Of a DNA stretch of 64,000 bases, positions 44,739-53,332 are shown piece by piece. The stretch is from Gigaspora rosea. Its lineage: Eukaryota; Glomeromycota; Glomeromycetes; Diversisporales; Gigasporaceae. Position 1 is the first letter of the stretch; each line of letters begins with the position of its first letter. A program made the position numbers and the translations under genes. A model generated the notes under the pieces. It searched no databases and was not told the DNA's origin. It saw only the letters and a list, made by a program, of their open reading frames with translations. The stretch is taken from contig QKWP01000224.1 in assembly GCA_003550325.1 (NCBI GenBank), forward strand, positions 158,554 to 222,553, in the 5' to 3' direction.

Positions 44739-46883
44739 ATGAATATTCCTACTGGATTTGCTTTGCCACTCCCAACACAAGGTTATCGCTGGAATGGTTT
44801 TTATCGTTCTGAAATGAAAAGAACCGGATCTGGGAATAGATATACTGCAAAATGCAAGCACTGTTTGGTTGAGCTAAGTGGCAAGCCTGATAGACTTCAT
44901 CAACACGTTCTTCGGTGCAATGATTGGCCTGCTTCTGAAAAAACTGCTTATATTCAAAAAATTAGTGAAGAAACTCATGCATCCCGTAAACGTACCCGTG
45001 ATAATGATAACACATCTGTTGAACAAACAAATGAACAAGTGAATGATGATACCGAACAGTGGTCTTCTACATCTAAGCCTCATCAAGAAAATATACTTAG
45101 TTGGTGTACCCGAACTCTGTCCCAGGCACAATTAGAGTATTTTCATCAAAAACTCCTAAAGATTATTATCCACGGAAATCTTACTTTTCGCTTTGTTGAA
45201 AACCCGTACCTGCAAGATTTTCTTCAAGAATTAAATCCTTCTTATCATCTTCCTTCTCGTGATATGGTTAAAGGACGTCTTTTAACTAAAATGTTTTCTA
45301 ACCACGTTCAAGAAAAGCTTAGTACACTTTCATCTTTTACTGACCTTACTATCTCTCTCGACGGATGGACTGATATTTCTGGAAATTCAATATTCGGATT
45401 TATGGCCCTTAAAGAATGTCAAGAAATTGTGCTCGATATTCTTGATTTATCTGCACATCGCCATACTGGAGGTTTTATTAAAAATAAAGTGCAAGAGGTC
45501 TTAACCGCAAATGGCATCAAAATGTCATCCGCAATTGCCTGTGTCACTGATAACCCTTCGAACATGAACAAGATGAGGAGATTGCTTAACGAAGAATATC
45601 CTAATATAGTCCCTATCCGTTGTTGCTTGCATGTTTTTAATCTAATTGTTAAAGACATTATTAGCTTTTCTGATACTATTACAATTTGTAAAAAAAACCA
45701 AAAGATTGTTAACTTTTTTAATGCATCACATATCTGGCGTCGAGCACTACAAACTTGGCAAAAAGAGCATAATATTAAGCATTTTTTAAGTACGTTCTGC
45801 GAAACCAGATGGTATTCGCTTGCCAAAGTTTGTATGGGTGTATCAGCCTATGAAGAAGGCTTTCGACATTGTCTCTTGTTGAGTGAAACTGAACACCCTA
45901 CGTATCCTGAAATTGAGAATACTACAGTTAAAAACATCATTCGTGATAGGTACCATTTTGCCGATAATGATATACTAACAAAAGTAATCAAACCAGTTGT
46001 TGACGCCATTGGAAGGTTGGAATCAAGTAATTCAACTTTAGCTGACATTTTTAAAGAACTTATTAATATTCATCGGCAAATAACCCAGCTTGAGGTTCCA
46101 ATCGTTGGCTTTAAAGCCCACACACTCGCAGTTATTAACAAACGCGCGAGAGAATTTGATAGTGACATTTTTTTTGTTGCACTCTTCCTTTCTCCAGCAC
46201 ACAAACGAGTAGCCATATCAAGAAAAATGGATGGAGAGAATATTATTCGTGCTTCGCTTGAACTAGCTAGAATCTGGAATTTTAACAAAAGAGATGCAGG
46301 ACTTCTACGTAACGAATTAATTAATTATAAAAACAGCGATCCTCCTTTTGATGATATGTCTTCCTTCATTCCTTCACAATCACCACGAACATTTTGGACT
46401 GAATTTACTGGAAATGCACCAATCTTACGCCGTTTTGCAAAGAAAGTCCTCGCTATTGTCCCTCATGGAGCCGCCTGTGAACGACTTTTTTCATTGCTTG
46501 GAATAGTCAAATCAAAAGCGAGAAATAGATTAACCCCCGACAGTCTTTCCATACTTGGACAGCTTCGAACTGAACTAAAAAAAGCTGTACCCACTAAGAA
46601 TAGAAAGCCTAAAGCTGTTTCTGAATCTTCAATCCAGGATGATGACAACGTTGACATCTTTTTTGACGATGAACAAGAAGAAGGCGAGCAGATTGATGTG
46701 AATGAAGAACTAGAAGAGGTAATAGCGCAAGATGAAATTTCTGTTATAGAAGAATTCTTCGATATTGCAGCGTTTGAAAGAGATCAAGAAGCTCTTACCG
46801 ATTTTTTACCCCAGATTGGTGCAGAAAGAAACGACCAGCCGGTAGAAGAAGAATGGTCCGTTAACGATATTCTTTATATGTAA
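44739..46883 (+). CDS. hAT-family transposase, BED finger, intact 714 aa
   Basis: This is a single uninterrupted frame from ATG to TAA. Residues about 30-65 form a BED-type zinc finger (C39-x2-C42 ... H56-x3-C60). The RNase H-like core has its first acidic residue in SLDGWTD (D208), the second in CVTDNPSN (D271), and the RCCLH motif at 294-298. The C-terminal hAT dimerisation block contains AACERLFSLLG (E581). A strongly acidic tail follows (about 635-714). All three acidic positions expected of a cut-and-paste hAT enzyme are present, and length fits the family. The gene would act in the nucleus on its own ends. Tandem repeats lie upstream and GGGCATGCC clusters 2.1 kb upstream and 0.7 kb downstream, but no matched terminal repeats with an 8-base duplication were found. 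It may be an active element, a recently immobilised one, or a domesticated gene. Confidence 0.93.
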   Translation: MNIPTGFALPLPTQGYRWNGFYRSEMKRTGSGNRYTAKCKHCLVELSGKPDRLHQHVLRCNDWPASEKTAYIQKISEETHASRKRTRDNDNTSVEQTNEQVNDDTEQWSSTSKPHQENILSWCTRTLSQAQLEYFHQKLLKIIIHGNLTFRFVENPYLQDFLQELNPSYHLPSRDMVKGRLLTKMFSNHVQEKLSTLSSFTDLTISLDGWTDISGNSIFGFMALKECQEIVLDILDLSAHRHTGGFIKNKVQEVLTANGIKMSSAIACVTDNPSNMNKMRRLLNEEYPNIVPIRCCLHVFNLIVKDIISFSDTITICKKNQKIVNFFNASHIWRRALQTWQKEHNIKHFLSTFCETRWYSLAKVCMGVSAYEEGFRHCLLLSETEHPTYPEIENTTVKNIIRDRYHFADNDILTKVIKPVVDAIGRLESSNSTLADIFKELINIHRQITQLEVPIVGFKAHTLAVINKRAREFDSDIFFVALFLSPAHKRVAISRKMDGENIIRASLELARIWNFNKRDAGLLRNELINYKNSDPPFDDMSSFIPSQSPRTFWTEFTGNAPILRRFAKKVLAIVPHGAACERLFSLLGIVKSKARNRLTPDSLSILGQLRTELKKAVPTKNRKPKAVSESSIQDDDNVDIFFDDEQEEGEQIDVNEELEEVIAQDEISVIEEFFDIAAFERDQEALTDFLPQIGAERNDQPVEEEWSVNDILYM

Positions 46884-47516
46884 TTTAAAATTGTATTAGT
46901 TTTTGTTTGATTTATCAATGTAAAATTCAAACTGTAACATATAAGATATTCATTTATTCGTTTTTAAAAAATAAAGATTATTATTAATTAACTAAATCCA
47001 CTGAATAAATAAAGTCGAACATGAAATTAACTTCCCTAACAGATTTAAAAATAATTTTATCGTTCAAAAATTTTAAAATCCCTAATAAAAGCCCTGGGCA
47101 AAAGAGGTCGCCTTGAAAAAAAAAAAAAAAATTTAAAAATCTAATTGGCACGTGTCACTCTAGTACGTATCATGTGACGAAAAGTTTAAATCAGATTTAT
47201 GTTCCCGATAGTAATGTTCGCAGCCGAACGAACTGATAATGTAGTAATTTTCAGTATTATGTTCAACTTAGCAATTTTTTTTTTAAAAAAAAATTGCTTA
47301 GTTGAACGCAGTATTTAAATTGGGCACAGTTTTTAAAAATTTAGTTTTGGCTTTGAGCGCAGTATGTAAATTAGGCACAGGTTAAAAAAATCATTAGTTG
47401 TGCGCAGTATTTAAAAAATTGAAGTTTGTTTCAGTAAATCGATTATTATATATATACTGCATGCATAATTTACAAATTCATATCGCATAAATTCTGTGTT
47501 CCTGATTCAAGGGAGC
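46884..47516. other. 3' flank of the hAT gene with short tandem units
   Basis: AATAAAG at 46971 is a possible polyadenylation signal. 47272-47300 is a palindrome, GCAATTTTTTTTT / AAAAAAAAATTGC. 47300-47415 has three units of GAACGCAGTATTTAAATTGG-type repeats, with GCGCAGTATGTAAATTAGG and GTGCGCAGTATTTAAA as variants. Confidence 0.55.
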
Positions 47517-47517
47517 A

Positions 47518-47601
47518 TGCCCGGGCATAGAGGGGCATGCCTCTAGCCCGAGGCATGCCCATAGGGGCATGCCCAAAAATTTTTCCATGCCCCCCGCCCT
47601 A
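47518..47601. repeat. GGGCATGCCC palindrome cluster 2
   Basis: Five GCATGCC palindromes are followed by CCCAAAAATTTTTCC and CCCCCCGCCCTA. It is in the same orientation as cluster 1 and similar to its right half. Its outer end read inward is TAGGGCGGGGGGCATGG, comparable with TAGGGATGGGCACGG of cluster 1. Confidence 0.65.
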
Positions 47602-47616
47602 ATTGTGTATCATATT

Positions 47617-47872
47617 AGCGTTGTGCATCATATATTTTTGACTATTTAGTTAAAGTTAGGGTAAGGGTTAGTTCTAGCTAGAGTTAGGGCATGTTTTTAG
47701 GTATAATCACCTTCCTGAAAATTTTTATTAGTGCATCAATATAGGTTTAGGCATTAGTTTTCTTGTATTCTTCATTTTCTCGCTTTTTTTCTTCTTTTTT
47801 CTTCATCGAACTGATCTGTGTTGATCAAAACAAACAATTTGATTGGCCTTATATCACGTGATGCACAATGCT
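47617..47872. mobile_element. MITE family C, telomere-like core
   Basis: It starts AGCGTTGTGCATCA and ends TGATGCACAATGCT. The interior has GTTAGGGTAAGGGTTAG. A diverged copy in the other orientation is at 21595-21830, and a fragment at 42850. Confidence 0.7.
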
Positions 47873-48760
47873 TTAAACAATCCCTTTTTTGAAATGGTAT
47901 ATATAATTACGTAATTTTCTTAATTTATCAAAATCACATGTTATATCATAACAATAGATGTGTAAAAAAAATCCAGAAATATATATAAGGAACTTTTTTT
48001 GCTTTACTCAACTCCTTACACTTTTTACTCGCACATTTTTACATTTTCACTTAAACTTCCTTATTTTTACTTATATAATTTTTCAATTATCTATGTTAAA
48101 TTATACACTTTTTTTTTATTTAACCCCATTTTTTTTTGTTTTCTTTTTACATATTTTTTCATACTTGCTAATATGAAATTATTAAAAGATAAGTAATGAT
48201 CTCTCGTTAATATATTAACACACCACCTCTGAGTGTTTCTGGATCCATGCAGTAGTAGCATAGCGGATACATATGATTCATCTAAGAAGACTGTTTGAAG
48301 GCTGTTAGGATATATTGTTTGGATATTCCGTTGGGATGGTTTTCAGGGCATAGTCTTCTACTACCAAGTGCTGACAGTAGGCGTCTCGTGAGGCCCAAAG
48401 GGTCTTTTCGATTACTTACAAAATTTTAAAATTTATTAGATCAAAACTCATCTCTGTTTAAAGTTTGGTTTTGGTTACAAGTTAAAGCTAGTTTTTACTT
48501 ATAAAAAAATAAACTATCCAAACTCTCGTCGATTGGTTCTGTGAAAAACTAAAGAAGTTTAATCCTTTGGAATTATAGATAGACTTTGTATTATCTTGTA
48601 ATTATTTTAAATTATCATTATATCGTGTAAATAAACTTAATATTACATCAATCTTTATATAATTTGATGTACGAACTATAAATTATTTTTTACATAAAAA
48701 AAAAATCGTTCAAATATATTGTCGATGATTAATTAAATTTTGTATTATATTTTTATTATT
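47873..48760. other. Unassigned, pyrimidine-biased then GC-richer block
   Basis: 47985-48170 is strongly T/C biased on the plus strand. 48220-48420 has a more balanced composition and includes TAGCATAGCGGA, which matches a tRNA A-box consensus, but no acceptable B box follows. No gene was identified. Confidence 0.35.
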
Positions 48761-48777
48761 TTAAATTATTGTTATGT

Positions 48778-48952
48778 CGCCGATTTCGGATTATCAAAAC
48801 AAATCAATGAGATGTCAGTAACTCCAAATTCAACTATTTGTGAAATACCGGCATTTATCGATTCCAAATGTTTTGGTAACAATAAATATAAAAGCAATAT
48901 GAAATCTGACGTTTATAGTTTTGGTATAACTCTGGGAAATGTCAAGTGGTAG
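48778..48952 (+). pseudogene. Protein kinase fragment (C-lobe)
   Basis: The frame encodes ADFGLSKQINEM, then a run ending PAFIDSKCFGNN, then NMKSDVYSFGITLG. It spans the DFG magnesium loop through helix F of a tyrosine-kinase-like kinase. The APE-like position reads PAFID. No HRD loop is recognised upstream and the frame ends soon after helix F (at TAG following GNVKW), so the copy is truncated at both ends. The block resembles the DFG-to-DVYSFG segment of the kinase at 62.3-63.2 kb but is clearly divergent (DFG versus DLG). Confidence 0.65.
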
Positions 48953-48959
48953 GAAATCA

Positions 48960-49860
48960 TTTTGTAGACGCATCGATTTTATCGAATAGAATCATACCAC
49001 CATAAATGTATCTACATAATTTAACATTTAACCTCATTTAATAATTATGAATTTAAATTTTAAAATTTAATTTAACAATTATCATTATAGGTTACTTAAT
49101 AATAATTTCAAAAATATTAACAGAAATATGTGGTAAACTGATTTTTTTAACATGTCTTTATCGTAACTTGTCTTTATCTATTTTTCACAAAGATAAAAAC
49201 ATCAAGGATTCAAGAAAATCAAATGTGCCTTAAAGATTTGATGATTTGACATTTGATTGACTTCAGTTATTACGTTATAGTTTTCACCATTTTCAAAAAA
49301 GCTTGTTAAATCGGTAGAAAGTTTTTTAAAGAATTCTGTAGCCATTTAAAAGACAAAAAAAGCTAAACCGAAGGAGTGTAGTTTCGAATGTAAAATAAAT
49401 CAGCTTAATTCAAACTCAAACAGTATACAGAGAAAAAGAATATTTGGGAGAAATGAAATAATTTGAAGGGTATATGACTGTCCTTAAAATTCTGAGTACT
49501 TAAGATGATCTAAACTAAATCACAGAATAAGCTGATGTGTAGTAAACTTAAAGGAATATAACGTTTATTAACTGAAAGTGGATGTTTCTGCTCAAGGCAT
49601 TCAACTCCAGTAAGATTAACAGATGCAAAATGTAAAGAGATGTAAGTGGTTTATTAATGAGGCACTTATTCGAGTTATTTGGTCGGTATATATTATTAAT
49701 TTAATTTCTCTATTCTTTGATACTTTTGAAAGATTTCTACATATTAATTTAATCTAATCTATTTTATCATATGAATTCCAAGGTAATTGAGACTTGGGTT
49801 ATAGTATTCATCTAAATTTTTAAATTTCTTCACTACTAATTGTCTGATTTTATTCGAAGG
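48960..49860. other. AT-rich intergenic
   Basis: Possibly decayed flank of the kinase fragment. Nothing else supported. Confidence 0.35.
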
Positions 49861-49917
49861 TTAGGCCGTTTGAAGTTGATTCTTTGGTTAACTTCACTTT
49901 TCCAGGACACTCAGGAG

Positions 49918-50389
49918 CAGTGTATAAAATAGCATGATAAAAATCCAGATCTACCGTTTTTTATATTGCATATACTAGTATTTTAAAATTGGGCTGGTGC
50001 AACAAATGGTGCATGATCCAGAATTTTTTGAAGTAACCGGTGCGTGCATCTATGTGCCCCAAAATGATCTGATGATCATTTTCTACTAATAGGGTGATTC
50101 AAACTGGTTTTCTGATTTCAAATTAAATTAACGATGTAATTATTTTGAAATCAGTGCTTCGTAAACTTCATTTATTTTAATTTGTAAGCTTATTTATATA
50201 TTAAGGATACTAATTTTATCTCCGAATAATCAAAATTTCAAACCAGAAATAGGATTTTTTAAACCCCTACTTGTTTTTGAAATAAGTTAACTTTGAATCA
50301 CCCTAATGCAGGTTTTTTTTTTTGAACCAGTATTTTTTTATATAACAGGTGCATGTACCGGTAAATTAAAAGTTCTATTTTAAACACTG
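49918..50389. mobile_element. 472-base hAT-type MITE with 8-bp target duplication
   Basis: It starts CAGTGTATAAAATAG and ends CTATTTTAAACACTG. The flanks are CTCAGGAG and CTCGGGAG, an 8-base duplication with one difference. The intact copy at 61 kb has CTCTCGGGGG at the equivalent place. Confidence 0.85.
50092..50303. mobile_element. 212-base MITE nested in the hAT MITE, TA duplication
   Basis: It starts GGGTGATTCAAACTGG and ends TTAACTTTGAATCACCC. TA is on each side (50090-50091 and 50304-50305). Inner words ATTTCAAAT and TTTTGAAATCAG add a second palindrome. It is the third level of the nest. Confidence 0.8.
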
Positions 50390-50623
50390 CTCGGGAGGGG
50401 AAGGAGTGTAAAATGAAACGAACATATGAAACGAACTTATAAAAATGAACAAAGATGGGCCAATTTCATTGGTTGATGTAAATCAGGTGACTAGTAAGAG
50501 TCATCCAGCGTTTTGATTGGCTGTTCGTTTTCGGAGAAGGTGGGGGAGACTTCAGGTACTTCAGGGGGTGATGTTAACCAAAAAATTAACTTCAAATGGC
50601 CTTACGTTTATTTGAGTTATTCG

Positions 50624-50826
50624 TTAGCCCATTCAAAGTTGATTAGTTGGTGGATTTAAACAAACACATATATGCCAAAGAATATTTGATTAAATTTCAT
50701 TGGACAATTTTAATCACATGATTAAAAAAATCTTTTTTGTGTCATGATTGGCTTGTTTAATTTCGGGGGGACAGCTAACCAAGAGGAGGGAATGACGTTA
50801 ACTATAATCAACTTTGAATGGCCTTA
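50624..50826. mobile_element. MITE family B, second short copy
   Basis: The left end is TTAGCCCATTCAAAGTTGAT. The right end is ATCAACTTTGAATGGCCTTA. It begins only 20 bases after the neighbouring family B copy. The interior keeps AATTTCATTGG and ATGATTGGCTTG-like words. Confidence 0.75.
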
Positions 50827-51052
50827 TATATACTTGTTGCTGGTTCTAACGAGATTGAGTCATGCAGCTAACTTATTTATACTTAGAAAACCTATTTTGA
50901 TATGGCAATTTGAATTTTATTGCACATGTGATCGTACTGATCCTGCACGGTGAAAAGGCGTCGCTAATATAGCGCAAACTAAATAACACCTAATACGTTC
51001 AACAATAACTCAACAATACAATAAGGCAAGATCGAAGCTCCAAAAATAAAAG

Positions 51053-51253
51053 TTGTCGATCGGGGCATGGAAGATTTGGTCCAAGTCTTTTAGAGTTTTA
51101 GAGTCAATGCCTGAGTCAGATAAGTCTTCTTTACTTGCAGCAGGTGGTTTTATTCTAATAGTCAGTTTTCTGATACTTCTTGTTCAGTATTTTGAATCTT
51201 GGGGTCACGTGGCAAAAGATTTCGATAATAACGTAGATAAGGTTCCAAATTAA
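51053..51253 (+). CDS. Possible small single-pass membrane protein or last exon
   Basis: The frame has an ATG at 51107 giving MPESDKSSLLAAGG, a hydrophobic stretch (FILIVSFLILLVQYF) and a charged tail (HVAKDFDNNVDKVPN). From that ATG it is 48-49 residues. Composition is more gene-like than the surroundings, and CTTGCAG at 51133-51139 could be an acceptor for a longer spliced gene. No family is recognised. The LTR element starts 350 bases downstream. Real gene, exon fragment and chance all remain possible. Confidence 0.3.
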   Translation: MSIGAWKIWSKSFRVLESMPESDKSSLLAAGGFILIVSFLILLVQYFESWGHVAKDFDNNVDKVPN

Positions 51254-51326
51254 TATTGACGTCACGGGGATCTAAGATCGATCAACAAGAGGAATCACGT
51301 GGTTAGATCGTAAATCAAAACTCATA

Positions 51327-51570
51327 CAGGGGGAGTCCCCAAATTTGGGACGGGATGCGTCAGATTGCTTCAGAATAATGGTCGGCTGGATCGAATTGAT
51401 CAATTTTGCCTCAAGATCGAAAAAATTTTACTAATTAATCATATCAGATATCCATTCATTAAGTAAAAAATGCCCAGCTGATAATTTTGCTATAGTGAAC
51501 TGCTAACAACTAGAGCTAAACGCTGACCTAGTTCCGACGCATCTGACCCGGAAATTTGGGGACAACCCTG
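51327..51570. mobile_element. 244-base MITE, TA duplication, CAGGG ends
   Basis: It starts CAGGGGGAGTCCCCAAATTT and ends AAATTTGGGGACAACCCTG. TA lies on each side (51325-51326 and 51571-51572). The second parts, GATGCGTCAGA and GACGCATCTGACCC, are also inverted. Fits the Tc1/mariner group. Confidence 0.85.
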
Positions 51571-51975
51571 TAAAAATCGTAAATCATTAATATGAATCAC
51601 GGTGTTACACTTGAAAAATTAGAATTTTTTTTTCCGATAGCCCTATTAGTATCCCGTGATCAAATTATGTTGATCACTCTGAACTCTTAAACCGTAAACC
51701 CCGATCATCGTTTTGATCAATGACCGATTGACCTACGAATATTCTTTTCTATTTCTTTATTTGTTACTATATACATATCTCTTTTATTTCCTATTTTGTT
51801 ATATCTATACATATCATTTCTTATTACCTTATTGGGACATCATACTAAAGATTGGATCGACATCTATTATAGATACGATAATCGATCAGAAGATGGATCA
51901 ACTGTCATCATCCGGCCTCCATTTACACCAACGCGCTTGAATAAGAAGTCTTCTGTACATGTTTCATGGCGACAC

Positions 51976-53332
51976 TAGAGCTTTGACCTGGGTTGGGCCA
52001 CGGGTCGAAAATTGCTCTGACCCGGGTCAAACGGGTCAGAATTCAAAATAGGCAAAAACGCTATATTACGCAATTTAACTAAAATAATTTACTAATAAAT
52101 AGTAAAGTTTTTATTCAGGTCGTTATAAAGGTCTTACCCGAGTTAAAAAATAGTGATCCTGGTCAAACCACAACCTGAAATTTCTTGACTCAGATCACAA
52201 CCTGGGTCAAATAGGTTATTCATTGTGTTAGATTTTTTAATAGAAGGTAAGAATATTATTAACATATTTAACCCGTCATATTTACTGACCCATACTAGTC
52301 AACCAACCCGGGTAAGACCTCTAGGTCATTACTGTTAGATAAGCAAGCATGTATTTATATTATAGTATTAATAATTTAAATTGGAATTATTAAGTGTTGC
52401 TAATTTGCCCTCTGGCTAACATAATCATAACTCAAAAATAGCTGTATTTGGTGCACTAGGTAAGAATGTTCGGCACTATAAAAAAAAACTTATTTTAGCC
52501 TTGACCTTACCCTAATCTTCCATTTTTAATATTAATTCTTTAATTTAAAATATCAGTACATAAAAATTTACAATATAATTAAGGATAGTTAAAATTTATA
52601 ATTAACCCAGTGTTAGGCCTAGTTAAATTATTCATAGTATTTAATTTACAAAATCTTAATAATCTATATACGTCTAATTCTACATCTAATTCTACATCTA
52701 ATTCTAGGTCTAATTCTACGTCTAATTCTACGTCTATTCAAATTCTAATATCTTATATATGTACTATCTTACACAACTATCTTTCTAATAAAAAACCTCT
52801 GAGCTTTATTACATCTTATCTATAAACTTCTTATCATATTATAAAAGCATCTACAATAATATTATTAATAAATCGCATGGTTAATTGACACTATTCATAT
52901 ACTTTCAATTATTAAAGGATATCTATGCAAAATGTAAAATAAAAAAACTATACAAACTAATTTTTTCTTATATATTAACATTATCTAAAACTTTTTTTAT
53001 GTTTTTTTTTGCTCAACTCAACAAATTTTGTAAACATAGTAATTATAATTTTACTTGTAACTTCGGTAAGTAAATATAACATGAAGGTCGAGTTTAGAAT
53101 GATTTAACTAATATTATTCTAGTATGATACGAAAACCAAGTTATTACACTCACAGATGAGATAATCTACCCGAGCTTCCAAAAAAAGTACTGTAAAATGT
53201 ATTGTAACGATCTACAAACTCAGGGTACTCAGGACGTTCCTACCACGAATCTGACCCATTGACCTGGGTCATGACCCGGATAAATATCTGACCTGCTCGG
53301 GTCACTACTTTCTGACCCGGGTCAAAGCTCTA
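51976..53332. mobile_element. 1.36-kb hAT-like non-autonomous insertion in the 5' LTR
   Basis: It starts TAGAGCTTTGACCTGGGT and ends ACCCGGGTCAAAGCTCTA. The flanks are GGCGACAC (51968-51975) and GGTGACAC (53333-53340), an 8-base duplication with one difference. The 3' LTR has AGCGACACTTG uninterrupted. Subterminal CTGACCCGGGTCA words occur at both ends. The interior is AT-rich with a short minisatellite and no transposase. Confidence 0.85.
52665..52742. repeat. 12-base minisatellite
   Basis: Six units of ACGTCTAATTCT / ACATCTAATTCT (one AGG variant). In one frame it reads an NSTS repeat, but the surrounding frame is short and not believable. Confidence 0.85.

Larger units (their letters stand above)
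49861..50604. mobile_element. MITE family B, host of two nested insertions
   Basis: The left end is TTAGGCCGTTTGAAGTTGAT with GGTTAAC. The right end is GTTAACCAAAAAATTAAC with TTCAAATGGCCTTA. The right half (ATGAAACGAACATATG, GATGGGCCAATTTCATTGG, TTGATTGGCTGTTCGTTTTC) matches the uninterrupted copy at 61411-61666. Removing 49918-50389 restores the simple element. Confidence 0.85.

Noticed and set aside
45419-45826. Minus-strand frames across 44.8-46.7 kb
   Set aside because: Shadows of the hAT transposase gene on the other strand.
48240-48300. Possible tRNA-derived SINE head (TAGCATAGCGGA, A-box-like)
   Set aside because: No acceptable B box at the right spacing and no repeated copy in the window.
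52610-52825. NSTS-repeat protein
   Set aside because: Translation of a 12-base minisatellite inside a non-autonomous transposon.
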